Source of the DNA: Myxococcota bacterium
Lineage (GTDB): Bacteria; Myxococcota_A; UBA9160; PR03
NCBI GenBank assembly: GCA_030066475.1
Contig: JASJBO010000051.1
Span: forward strand, 1-26,434
Length of the DNA stretch: 26,434 nt
Direction of reading: 5' to 3'
Part shown: positions 1-6,578 of the stretch, piece after piece
How the letters are laid out: every line of letters starts with the position of its first letter
How positions within the stretch are numbered: the stretch's first letter is position 1
Program-made: the position numbers and the translations under genes
The notes under the pieces: generated by a model
The model's database searches: none
What the model was told of the DNA's origin: nothing
The model's input: only the letters and a program-made list of their open reading frames with translations

Positions 1-1327
1 GCGCGCGGTAGCCGCGCACCGCCTCGGCGATCTCGGCCAGGTAGCGGCGCCGCGCCGCAGGCACGATCGGCGCCGCATCGGGCACGCCGTGCGGCGCGTC
101 GGCGGGCACCTCGAAGGCGCTGCCGGCCCGCTCGACCAGGCGCGCCGCGAGCGCGCGGTAGAACTGCTCGGTGCCGGCGTCGCCGAAGCGGCTCGCCACG
201 GTGGCGCACACCGGCACCTCCTCGGCGGGCCGCTCGAAGTCGGCGTGGTTGCGCCGCCACTGCTTGCGCACGTCGCGCAGCGCGTCCTCTCCGCCCTGGC
301 GGTCGAACTTGTTCAGCACCACCAGGTCGGCCAGGTCGAGCATGTCGATCTTCTCGAGCTGCGACGGGGCGCCGAACTCGGGCGTCATGACGTACACCGA
401 GAGGTCCGCGAGCTCGGTCACCTCGGAGTCGCTCTGCCCGATGCCGGCCGTCTCGACGATCACCAGGTCGTAGTCGGCGGCCTGGAGCACCGCGGCCGCA
501 TCGCGCACGGCCTGGGAGAGCGCCAGGTGCGCCCGGCGCGTGGCCAGCGAGCGCGCGAACAGGCCGGGCGCGCCGAGCGCGTTCATGCGGATGCGGTCGC
601 CGAGCAGCGCCCCGCCGCTGCGGCGCCGGGTCGGGTCGACCAGCAGACAGCCGATGCGCAGCGCGGGATGATCGCGGCGCAGCCGGCGCACCGTCTCGTC
701 CACGACGCTCGACTTGCCGGCGCCCCCGGTGCCCGTGAAGCCCACCACCGGGGCGGGCGCGCGCGGCCGCCGGGCCGCCAGCGCGCGGCGCACGTCGTCG
801 ACCGCCGTGCCACCGGCGGCGCCCGCCTCCTCGAGCCAGCTCACCAGCCGGGCCACCGCCCCGGGCCGCTCGGGCGACAGCTCGGCCAGGGCGGCCTGCG
901 GATCGACCGCGGGGCGCTGCGCCGACTCCTCGAGGATCGCGCCGATCATGCCCGCCAGGCCCAGGCGGCGGCCGTCCTCGGGGCTGAAGATGCGCGCCAC
1001 GCCGGCCGCGTGGAGCGCCTCGATCTCGGCGGGCACGATCACGCCGCCGCCCCCGCCATACACGCGAACGTGTCCAAAGCCCTCGGCGCGCAGCCGCTCC
1101 ACCAGGTAGCCGAAGTACTCGATGTGGCCGCCCTGGTAGGACGACACGCAGACCGCGTGCGCGTCCTCCTGCACCGCCGCGGCCACCACCTCGTCGACCG
1201 CCCGGTCGTGCCCCAGGTGGATCACCTCGGCGCCGTGCGACTGCAGCAGGCGCCGGATGATGTTGATCGAGGCGTCGTGCCCGTCGAACAGGGAGGCAGC
1301 CGTCACCACGCGGACCGGACCGCTCAT
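1..1327 (-). CDS. icmF: Fused isobutyryl-CoA mutase IcmF, N-terminal part (cut by window edge)
   Basis: Partial gene: 442 codons are visible and the reading frame runs off the left edge. Residues 1-135 form a cobalamin-binding domain with the DGHDAS base-off histidine motif at 15-20 and a glycine-rich GGGGG stretch near 91. Residues 195-440 form a MeaB-type chaperone GTPase with P-loop GFTGTGGAGKSS (196-207), VETAGIG (291-297) and the base-specificity motif NKFD (339-342). This order of B12 domain then G domain is specific to IcmF, whose large mutase domain should follow outside the window. The family interconverts isobutyryl-CoA and n-butyryl-CoA (some members pivalyl- or isovaleryl-CoA) using adenosylcobalamin, while the G domain gates cofactor loading. 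The ATG start overlaps the upstream merR stop as ATGA, implying co-translation with merR and HMG-CoA lyase. The G4 motif and mid-domain translation were checked directly. Substrate preference cannot be told here. Confidence 0.93.
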   Translation of the reverse strand, partial: MSGPVRVVTAASLFDGHDASINIIRRLLQSHGAEVIHLGHDRAVDEVVAAAVQEDAHAVCVSSYQGGHIEYFGYLVERLRAEGFGHVRVYGGGGGVIVPAEIEALHAAGVARIFSPEDGRRLGLAGMIGAILEESAQRPAVDPQAALAELSPERPGAVARLVSWLEEAGAAGGTAVDDVRRALAARRPRAPAPVVGFTGTGGAGKSSVVDETVRRLRRDHPALRIGCLLVDPTRRRSGGALLGDRIRMNALGAPGLFARSLATRRAHLALSQAVRDAAAVLQAADYDLVIVETAGIGQSDSEVTELADLSVYVMTPEFGAPSQLEKIDMLDLADLVVLNKFDRQGGEDALRDVRKQWRRNHADFERPAEEVPVCATVASRFGDAGTEQFYRALAARLVERAGSAFEVPADAPHGVPDAAPIVPAARRRYLAEIAEAVRGYRA

Positions 1328-1716
1328 CGCTTCGCCTCCTCGGGCAGGGCCCCGGCGCGCGAGGCGGCGCGGGCGCGGTACTTCTCGATCTGGTCGCGCA
1401 ACGTGGTGAGCTCGGCGATGCGTCCGTCGAGCTCGTCGAGGCGGCGGCCCAGCAGCTCGTCGAGGCGCTCGAGCATCGCGCGGGTCGAGCCACCGATGGC
1501 GTAGACCGCGTCGAGGTCGCGCACCTCGGCCAGCGACAGCCCGAGCGTCTTGAGGCGCTGGATGAAGCGCAGCCGCTCGAGCTCGTCGGCGCCGTAGACG
1601 CGGCGGCCGCCGGCGCGGCGGCGCACGCCCGGCAGCAGGCCGAGCTCCTCGTAGTACCGCACGGTCCGGGCCGAGAGCCCGGTCTGGTCGCAGATCTCGG
1701 AGATTTGCCAGTTCAC
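1324..1716 (-). CDS. MerR-family transcriptional regulator
   Basis: Encodes 130 aa from a GTG start, the usual length for a small MerR regulator. Residues 1-70 are the winged-helix DNA-binding domain, with the family hallmark ARTVRYYEELGLL near 16-28, followed by a long dimerisation coiled coil at about 78-115. There is no C-terminal cysteine metal-binding cluster, so it is unlikely to be a metal sensor of the MerR/ZntR kind. It sits between HMG-CoA lyase (12-nt gap) and icmF (ATGA overlap), which suggests control of acyl-CoA or branched-chain amino acid catabolism, like LiuR-type MerR proteins known in proteobacteria. That role is inferred from context. A 20-bp imperfect dyad covers its start codon and may be its own operator. 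Confidence 0.92.
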   Translation of the reverse strand: MNWQISEICDQTGLSARTVRYYEELGLLPGVRRRAGGRRVYGADELERLRFIQRLKTLGLSLAEVRDLDAVYAIGGSTRAMLERLDELLGRRLDELDGRIAELTTLRDQIEKYRARAASRAGALPEEAKR

Positions 1717-1726
1717 GTCAACTGGC
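1707..1726 (-). promoter_or_regulatory. 20-bp imperfect dyad over the merR start codon (candidate operator or hairpin)
   Basis: GCCAGTTCACGTCAACTGGC reads as an inverted repeat: arms GCCAGTT and AACTGGC flank a palindromic ACGT core, and 18 of 20 positions are self-complementary. It contains the GTG start codon of merR (1714-1716) and ends just before the HMG-CoA lyase stop codon (1729-1731). MerR proteins bind dyads of about this length, so autoregulation is plausible. A hairpin in the mRNA that hides the start codon is the alternative. I found no convincing -10 box correctly spaced around it. Confidence 0.45.
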
Positions 1727-1728
1727 GA

Positions 1729-2631
1729 TCATAGCACCGCCGCGCGGGCCCGGTAGACGCGGCTCGGCAGCGGCCGGGCCATCACCTCGCGCTCCAGCCA
1801 GGCGCTGGTGGCCACCAGGCCGTCCAGGTCCACCCCCGTCGCCACCCCGGCGGCCGCGAACAGGTCCACCACGTCCTCGGTCGCCACGTTGCCCGAGGCG
1901 CCCGGGGCGTAGGGGCAGCCGCCGAGGCCCCCCAGCGAGGCGTCGAAGGTGCGCACCCCGGCCTCGTAGCCGGCCTGGACGTTGGCCAGCGCGCGGCCGT
2001 AGGTGTCGTGCAGATGGAGCGCGATGCGCGACAGCGGCACCACCTCGGACACCGCCGCGACCAGCGCGCGCACCTGGGCCGGGTGCCCGACGCCGATCGT
2101 GTCGCCCAGCGAGATCTCGTCGCAGCCGAGCGCGTCGAGGCGCTGCACCAGCTCGACCACGGCGCGCACCGGGACCTCGCCTTCGTAGGGGCAGCCGCAT
2201 ACGGTCGAGGCGTAGGCGCGCAGCCCGACGCCGTCGGCGCGGGCGCGCTCGGCCACGGGCCGGAAGCGCTCCAGATGCTCGGCGATGCCGCGGTTCACGT
2301 TCTTGCGGTTGTGGGTCTCGCTGGCCGACACGAAGAACGCGGCCACCGGCAGGTCGGCGGCTCGCAGGCGCTCGTAGCCCGCCGCGTTGGGGACGAGCGC
2401 GCTCATCACGACGCCGGCGGGTCGCTCGGCGCGGCGCGCCAGCTCGTCGGCGTCGGCGAGCTGCGGGATCCACTTCGGCGAGACGAAGGAGGTGATCTCG
2501 ATGCGCCGCAGCCCGGCGCCGGCCAGGCGCCGCAGCAGCTCGAGCTTCGCGTCGGTGGGGACGCTCTCGGCCTCGTTCTGGAGGCCGTCGCGCGGACCCA
2601 CTTCGTAGACGGTGATGGCGGGCGTGGACAC
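1729..2631 (-). CDS. Hydroxymethylglutaryl-CoA lyase
   Basis: Encodes 300 aa, the standard HMG-CoA lyase length, from a GTG start. It cleaves HMG-CoA to acetoacetate and acetyl-CoA, the last step of leucine degradation. The TIM-barrel signature VGPRDGLQNE is at residues 11-20, the metal-binding HLHDTYG at 207-213, and the active-site loop GGCPYAPGASGN with catalytic Cys239 near 237-248. All residues I can check are canonical. An in-frame TTG at 2637-2635 overlaps the era stop codon and is an alternative start giving two extra residues; neither start has a clear Shine-Dalgarno sequence. It lies immediately downstream of era and upstream of merR and icmF, so the three metabolic genes probably form a unit for branched-chain acyl-CoA breakdown. 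Names used for this family include mvaB, liuE and hmgL. Confidence 0.93.
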   Translation of the reverse strand: MSTPAITVYEVGPRDGLQNEAESVPTDAKLELLRRLAGAGLRRIEITSFVSPKWIPQLADADELARRAERPAGVVMSALVPNAAGYERLRAADLPVAAFFVSASETHNRKNVNRGIAEHLERFRPVAERARADGVGLRAYASTVCGCPYEGEVPVRAVVELVQRLDALGCDEISLGDTIGVGHPAQVRALVAAVSEVVPLSRIALHLHDTYGRALANVQAGYEAGVRTFDASLGGLGGCPYAPGASGNVATEDVVDLFAAAGVATGVDLDGLVATSAWLEREVMARPLPSRVYRARAAVL

Positions 2632-2633
2632 GC

Positions 2634-3518
2634 TCAAACGTAGCCCAGCGCCTGGAGCCGCTTCGGTCGCTTCGCCCAGGTGGGATCGACCTTGACCCAG
2701 AGCTCCAGGAACACGCGGCAGCCGAGCTGCGCCTCGATCGCCCGGCGCGCGTGCGTCCCGATCGCCTTGATGACGCGGCCGCCGCTCCCCACCACGATGC
2801 GCTTCTGCGAGTCGCGCTCGACCAGCAGATTGGCGCCGATCCGCACCAGCTCGGGATCGGACTCGTCGAAGCGCGTCACCTCCACCGCCAGCGCGTAGGG
2901 CAGCTCCTGCGACAGCTCCTGGAAGGCGGCCTCCCGGACCAGCTCCGCCGCCAGGAAGCGCAGCGGCCGGTCGGTGAGCGTGTCGGCGTCGTAGTACGCC
3001 GGCCCCTCGGGCAGCAGCGCGATCAGCGCCTCGAGCAGCGCCTCGACGCCCTCTCCCGTGCGCGCCGAGACGCGCGGCGTCGCCGTCGCGGCCGCTGCGG
3101 CCGGCGGCGGCCAGGACGCCTCGGCCGCGGCGGCGCGGTCGATCCGGGTCCCGACCACGAAGACGGGCTTGCCGCGCGCCACCAGGCGCGCGAGCCACTC
3201 GTCGTGCAGCGCGTCCCAGGGGCGAGCCGGGTCGACCAGCAGCAGCGCCACGTCGCAGTCGGCGGCCGCCTCGAGCACGGTCTCGCGCATCTGCTGCTCG
3301 AGCGGGCGCCGGCCCTCGTAGAGGCCGGGCGTGTCGACCAGCAGCACCTGCGCATCGGGGCGGGTCAACACGCCCAGGATGCGGCTGCGCGTGGTCTGGG
3401 GCTTGTGCGTGACGATCGCGATCTTCTCGCCGAGCAGCCGGTTCAGCAGCGTCGACTTGCCGGTGTTCGGCAGGCCCAGCAGCGCCACGACGCCCGAGCG
3501 ATGCGGCGGGGATTGCAT
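2634..3518 (-). CDS. era: GTPase Era
   Basis: Encodes 294 aa, normal for Era, a GTPase that binds the 3' end of 16S rRNA and helps 30S subunit maturation. The G domain shows G1 GLPNTGKS (15-22), G2 PQTTRSR (40-46), G3 DTPG (62-65) and G5 VSARTGEG (150-157). The C-terminal KH domain has ERDSQK (234-239), the GSGG RNA-binding loop (244-247) and FLELWVKV (270-277). The G4 motif is odd: the usual NKxD reads TRID at 124-127, so both Asn and Lys are replaced while Asp is kept. The ATG at 3516-3518 was chosen because Era homology begins there; the frame is open further upstream but would run into the divergent plus-strand gene. A TANNNT box (TAGCTT) lies 7 nt before the ATG, compatible with a leaderless transcript. 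rnc, a frequent neighbour, lies on the same strand beyond two plus-strand genes. Confidence 0.95.
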   Translation of the reverse strand: MQSPPHRSGVVALLGLPNTGKSTLLNRLLGEKIAIVTHKPQTTRSRILGVLTRPDAQVLLVDTPGLYEGRRPLEQQMRETVLEAAADCDVALLLVDPARPWDALHDEWLARLVARGKPVFVVGTRIDRAAAAEASWPPPAAAAATATPRVSARTGEGVEALLEALIALLPEGPAYYDADTLTDRPLRFLAAELVREAAFQELSQELPYALAVEVTRFDESDPELVRIGANLLVERDSQKRIVVGSGGRVIKAIGTHARRAIEAQLGCRVFLELWVKVDPTWAKRPKRLQALGYV

Positions 3519-3525
3519 CGCCGGC

Positions 3526-3531
3526 AAGCTA
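3526..3531 (-). promoter_or_regulatory. Candidate -10 box for era (leaderless type)
   Basis: TAGCTT on the minus strand fits the TANNNT pattern and ends 7 nt before the era ATG, so transcription would begin at or near the start codon. No good -35 element was seen. The intergenic space is only 37 nt and is shared with the divergent plus-strand promoter. Weak evidence, based on position and composition in GC-rich DNA. Confidence 0.28.
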
Positions 3532-3540
3532 ACGCACTGG

Positions 3541-3546
3541 TAGACT
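3541..3546 (+). promoter_or_regulatory. Candidate -10 box for the plus-strand HTTM module
   Basis: TAGACT fits TANNNT and ends 9 nt before the ATG at 3556, again a leaderless-type geometry. No clear -35 hexamer lies 16-18 nt upstream and no Shine-Dalgarno sequence precedes the ATG. Weak evidence. Confidence 0.28.
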
Positions 3547-3555
3547 GCGCGCGCC

Positions 3556-4023
3556 ATGCACCTCCGCCTCGTCGTGGGCCTCGCGCTGGTCGCGCTCGGT
3601 CTCGCCCACAGCGTCATGATCCTGGCCGGACGGGGCCCGGTCCGGGCCCTCGGATTCCACTTTCTGGTGTCGCCGGTCCCGATCGTGTTCGGACGCTCGG
3701 GACCGGTCGAGACCTACGCGCGCCGCTTCCGGGTCGAGGTCACGACGCGAGACGGCGAGGTGATCGACCTGGGACGCGGCCGCCGCGTCGCGCACACCCT
3801 GCACGGCCCCTTCACCCGGCGCAAGGTCTTCGTGGAGCTCTTCCAGTTCTGGGACTCCTGGAACGCGCCCGCCAAGACCCTGGGCAGGGCCTTCTGCCGC
3901 GAAGACTCGCTGGCCCGCGAGTTCGGGATCGAGGCGCCGATCCGCATCGCGAGCGTGGAGACCTGGAGCTCGATGCGGCCGAAGCGATGGCGGCGCGCCT
4001 TCTCGATCGCATGCGAGATCTGA
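3556..4023 (+). CDS. Unknown membrane-anchored protein, partner of HTTM protein
   Basis: Encodes 155 aa that I cannot assign to a named family. Residues 5-23 form one hydrophobic helix (signal anchor or first membrane segment). A proline-rich motif FLVSPVPIVFG follows near 36-46, then a mixed alpha/beta region containing GPFTRRKVFVELFQF and one cysteine in RAFCRED. The order of short hydrophobic N-terminus then soluble part suggests the bulk of the protein lies outside the cytoplasm. Its 3' end overlaps the start of the HTTM gene by about 37 nt (or 13 nt with the later start), so the two are likely co-translated and may work together. This pair is the only plus-strand block between rnc and era. 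The proximity of a coupled HTTM gene is the best clue to function; no enzymatic role is proposed. Confidence 0.8.
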   Translation: MHLRLVVGLALVALGLAHSVMILAGRGPVRALGFHFLVSPVPIVFGRSGPVETYARRFRVEVTTRDGEVIDLGRGRRVAHTLHGPFTRRKVFVELFQFWDSWNAPAKTLGRAFCREDSLAREFGIEAPIRIASVETWSSMRPKRWRRAFSIACEI

Positions 4024-4847
4024 ACGCGAGCTTCTACCCGGCCCGGCAGTTCGCGCTGTTCCGCCTGCTGCTGGGGGCGTTCCTGTTCGTCTTCTTCGCC
4101 CGCCTGGTTCCGTTCGCGGGCGAGCTGTTCAGCGAGTCCGGGGTCTTCCCGATGTGGCCCGACACCCCGCTGCCGAACGTGCTGCGCTGGAACGAGTCGG
4201 CGGCGTTCGCGACCGCCTGGGTCGCGCTGCTCGCCGGCCTCTCGCTGCTGTACGCGCTCGGGCTGTGGCGGCGGACCTGCGCGCTGCTGCTGTGGTACGG
4301 CCTGTCGTCGCTGCTGGCGCGCACCGCCGGCATCAGCAACCCGAGCCTCGGGTACCTGGGCTGGCTGCTGCTGGCGTCCGCGCTGGTCCCGCTCGGGGAG
4401 CCCTGGACCCTGGGCCGGCGCCGTCCCGCGGAGGACTGGCGCATGCCCGCCGTGCTGTTCTGGGGCGCGTGGGCCGTGATGGCCGTCTCGTACACCGCGA
4501 GCGGCTGGGAGAAGCTCGACAGCATCGGCTGGCAGCGCGGGGGCGCCTTCTACCACGTGCTGGGCCTGCCCTGGGCGCGCGACTGGTTCCTGCGCGACTG
4601 GATCGTCGAAGCGCCCTGGGCGCTGATCCGCGCCCTCACCTGGGGAGCGCTCGCCACCGAGCTGCTGTTCGCGCCGGCCGCGCTGTGGCGACCGACCCGG
4701 ATCGCGATCTGGTGCGCTGCGGTGGCGCTCCACCTCGCGTTGCTCGCGACGATGGACTTCCCCGACATCAGCCTGGGGATGATGTTCATCCACCTGTGGA
4801 CCTTCGACGTGCGCTGGCTGCGCCGCTTCAGCGCCGGCGCCGGCTGA
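3987..4847 (+). CDS. HTTM-domain (vitamin K-dependent gamma-carboxylase-like) membrane protein
   Basis: Encodes 286 aa with about seven hydrophobic segments (roughly 20-43, 72-92, 96-112, 120-137, 153-171, 209-232, 236-256). The family motif SGWEKL...W..GGAFYHVLGLP is at 172-195, and a second conserved stretch ALHLALLATMDFPDIS with a later H269 in MFIHLWTF is at 247-273; both match the horizontally transferred transmembrane (HTTM) domain related to vitamin K-dependent gamma-carboxylase. Bacterial HTTM proteins are mostly uncharacterised. The start is uncertain: ATG at 3987 is used, but ATG at 4011 is equally possible, and neither has a clear ribosome binding site. It overlaps the unknown 155-aa gene upstream and its last 20 nt overlap the 3' end of rnc on the other strand. 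Confidence 0.87.
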   Translation: MAARLLDRMRDLNASFYPARQFALFRLLLGAFLFVFFARLVPFAGELFSESGVFPMWPDTPLPNVLRWNESAAFATAWVALLAGLSLLYALGLWRRTCALLLWYGLSSLLARTAGISNPSLGYLGWLLLASALVPLGEPWTLGRRRPAEDWRMPAVLFWGAWAVMAVSYTASGWEKLDSIGWQRGGAFYHVLGLPWARDWFLRDWIVEAPWALIRALTWGALATELLFAPAALWRPTRIAIWCAAVALHLALLATMDFPDISLGMMFIHLWTFDVRWLRRFSAGAG

Positions 4848-5520
4848 GCGCGTCCTCGGCCGCCGCGCGCTCGGCCGCGCGCTTGGTGCGGCCGCGCCCC
4901 TCGCCCCAGATCTCGGCGCCCACGCGCACCTCGACCCGGAAGCGGTCGGCGTCGTTCTCGAGTCCGCTGTCGTCGACCACGGCGTAGCGCGGCGTGGTGC
5001 GAAGCGAAGCGTGCGCCCACTCCTGGAAGCGGGTCTTGGGATCGGGCAGCAGGGGCCGGGCGCCGGGCTCGAGCATCGGCGCGCACAGCCGGCTCCCCAC
5101 CGACGCGACCGCCTCGAGGCCCCCGTCGAGATAGGCCGCGCCCACCAGCGCCTCGAGGACGTTGGCCAGGATCGTGTCCTTGTCCCCACCGCCGGTCTTG
5201 CGCTCGGTGCGGCCGAGCCGCACCGAATCGCCGAGCGAGAGCTCGCGCGCCAGGCGCGCCAGCGAGACGGTGTTGACCAGCGAGGCGCGCGCGCGCGTCA
5301 GGTCGCCCTCGGACCAGCCGGGCTGGGCCTCGAACAGCAGGCCGGCCACCACGAGGTCGAGCACGGCGTCGCCCAGGAACTCCAGGCGCTCGTTGCCGCG
5401 CGTGCCGTCGACCTCGTGCGACCAGGAGGGATGCGACAGCGCGCTCTCGAGCAGCCCGGGGTCGCGGAACGCGTGGCCGAGCGATCGCTCCAGCGCCGCG
5501 CGCTCGTCGGAGTCGATCAA
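4828..5520 (-). CDS. rnc: Ribonuclease III
   Basis: Encodes 230 aa from a TTG start, typical RNase III length. It cuts double-stranded RNA, including rRNA precursors. The nuclease domain carries the signature NERLEFLGD (43-51; Glu44, Glu47 and Asp51 correspond to E. coli E38, E41 and D45) and NVLEALVGAAYLDGG near 120, where Glu123 matches E117 but Asn120 occupies the E. coli D114 position. I believe Asn occurs there in other bacterial homologues too. The C-terminal double-stranded RNA-binding domain begins at DPKTRFQEW and ends with KRAAERAAAEDAL. The TTG start overlaps the mnmA stop codon as TTGA, the main reason for choosing it. The stop codon lies inside the 3' end of the convergent HTTM gene (20-nt overlap). 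Confidence 0.93.
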   Translation of the reverse strand: MIDSDERAALERSLGHAFRDPGLLESALSHPSWSHEVDGTRGNERLEFLGDAVLDLVVAGLLFEAQPGWSEGDLTRARASLVNTVSLARLARELSLGDSVRLGRTERKTGGGDKDTILANVLEALVGAAYLDGGLEAVASVGSRLCAPMLEPGARPLLPDPKTRFQEWAHASLRTTPRYAVVDDSGLENDADRFRVEVRVGAEIWGEGRGRTKRAAERAAAEDALSRRRR

Positions 5521-6578
5521 GCCGCGGCCTCGATCCAGCCGCCGCCGAGCACCTCGTCGCCCCGGTAGAAGACCGCGGCCTGACCGGGCGTGACGGCGCG
5601 CGCCGGGGCGTCGAAGTGCACCCGGGCGCTCGCTCCCGGGCCGGGCTCGACGCGCGCCACCGCGCCGGCATCGCGGTAGCGGATGCGCACGCGCGCCCGC
5701 ACCGGCGCCGCGGGAGGGACGCCGGCGACCCACGACACGCGGCCCACGCGCGCGCCAGCCGCCGCGAGGCTCGCCGCCGGCCCCACCGTCACGCGGTTGC
5801 GCGCGGCGTCGATCGCCGTGACGTACAGGCGGCTCCCCGCCGCGACGCCGAGCCCGCGACGCTGTCCCACCGTGAAGCGGTGCACGCCGGCGTGGCGCCC
5901 CAGGACGCGGCCCCGCTCGTCCACCAGCTCGCCGGCGCCCGGCAGCGCGTCGGGCCGCACCGACTCGACCACCCGCGCGTAGTCGCCGTCCGGCACGAAG
6001 CAGATCTCCTGGCTCTCGGGCTTCTCGGCCGTCGCCAGCCCGAGGTCGCGGGCGCGCGCGCGCACCGCCGCCTTGTCGAGCGCGCCCACCGGGAACGCGA
6101 TCCGCGCCAGCCGCTCCTGGTCGAGGTCGAACAGGAAGTAGGACTGGTCCTTGGCCGGATCGGCGCCCCGGCGCAGCACGCGCGTGCCGTCGGCGGCGCG
6201 CTCGACCCGCGCGTAGTGGCCGGTCGCCACGCGCTCCGCGCCCAGGGCCCGGGCGCGGTCGAGCAGGTGGCGGAACTTGAAGCGCTGGTTGCAGGCCACG
6301 CACGGGATCGGGGTGCGGCCCGCCAGGTAGTCGTCGGCGAAGGGCTCGATCACCTCGCGCCGGAAGCGCTGGGCGTAGTCGGCCACGTAGAAGCGGATCC
6401 CCAGGCGCTCGGCCACGCGACGCGCGTCCTCGGCGTCGTCGAGCGAGCAGCAGCGCGAGGCGTCGCCCGCCAGGCGCAGGGTCACGCCGATCACCTCGTA
6501 GCCCGCCTCGACCAGCAGCGCGGCAGCGACCGACGAGTCGACGCCGCCCGACATCGCCACCACGATCCGCTCGCTCAC
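5517..6578 (-). CDS. mnmA: tRNA-specific 2-thiouridylase MnmA
   Basis: Encodes 353 aa from a GTG start, normal for MnmA, which thiolates uridine 34 of Lys, Glu and Gln tRNAs using ATP and a persulfide. The ATP-pyrophosphatase loop SGGVDSS is at 10-16, the catalytic cysteine region PCVACNQRFKF (Cys93/Cys96) at 92-102, the tRNA-binding TGHYARV at 119-125, DQSYFL at 144-149 and the second catalytic cysteine in ESQEICFVPDGDY (Cys193). The C-terminal beta-barrel contains FTVGQRRGLG. All key residues are present. It overlaps the upstream cysteine desulfurase stop codon (GTGA) and the downstream rnc start (TTGA), so sulfur donor, thiolase and RNase III are in one transcription unit. Confidence 0.96.
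   Translation of the reverse strand: MSERIVVAMSGGVDSSVAAALLVEAGYEVIGVTLRLAGDASRCCSLDDAEDARRVAERLGIRFYVADYAQRFRREVIEPFADDYLAGRTPIPCVACNQRFKFRHLLDRARALGAERVATGHYARVERAADGTRVLRRGADPAKDQSYFLFDLDQERLARIAFPVGALDKAAVRARARDLGLATAEKPESQEICFVPDGDYARVVESVRPDALPGAGELVDERGRVLGRHAGVHRFTVGQRRGLGVAAGSRLYVTAIDAARNRVTVGPAASLAAAGARVGRVSWVAGVPPAAPVRARVRIRYRDAGAVARVEPGPGASARVHFDAPARAVTPGQAAVFYRGDEVLGGGWIEAAA

Noticed and set aside
89..1504. Plus-strand open frame of 471 codons at the left edge
   Set aside because: It lies opposite icmF and merR, both with clear family motifs, and has no recognisable domain.
2632..3198. N-terminal extension of HMG-CoA lyase into era
   Set aside because: The added sequence is an out-of-frame shadow of era with no lyase homology; the product is full length from 2631.
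2751..3986. Upstream extension of the HTTM gene's frame, open for more than 1.2 kb
   Set aside because: It runs antisense through era and then out of frame through the 155-aa gene; HTTM homology begins only near 3987-4011.
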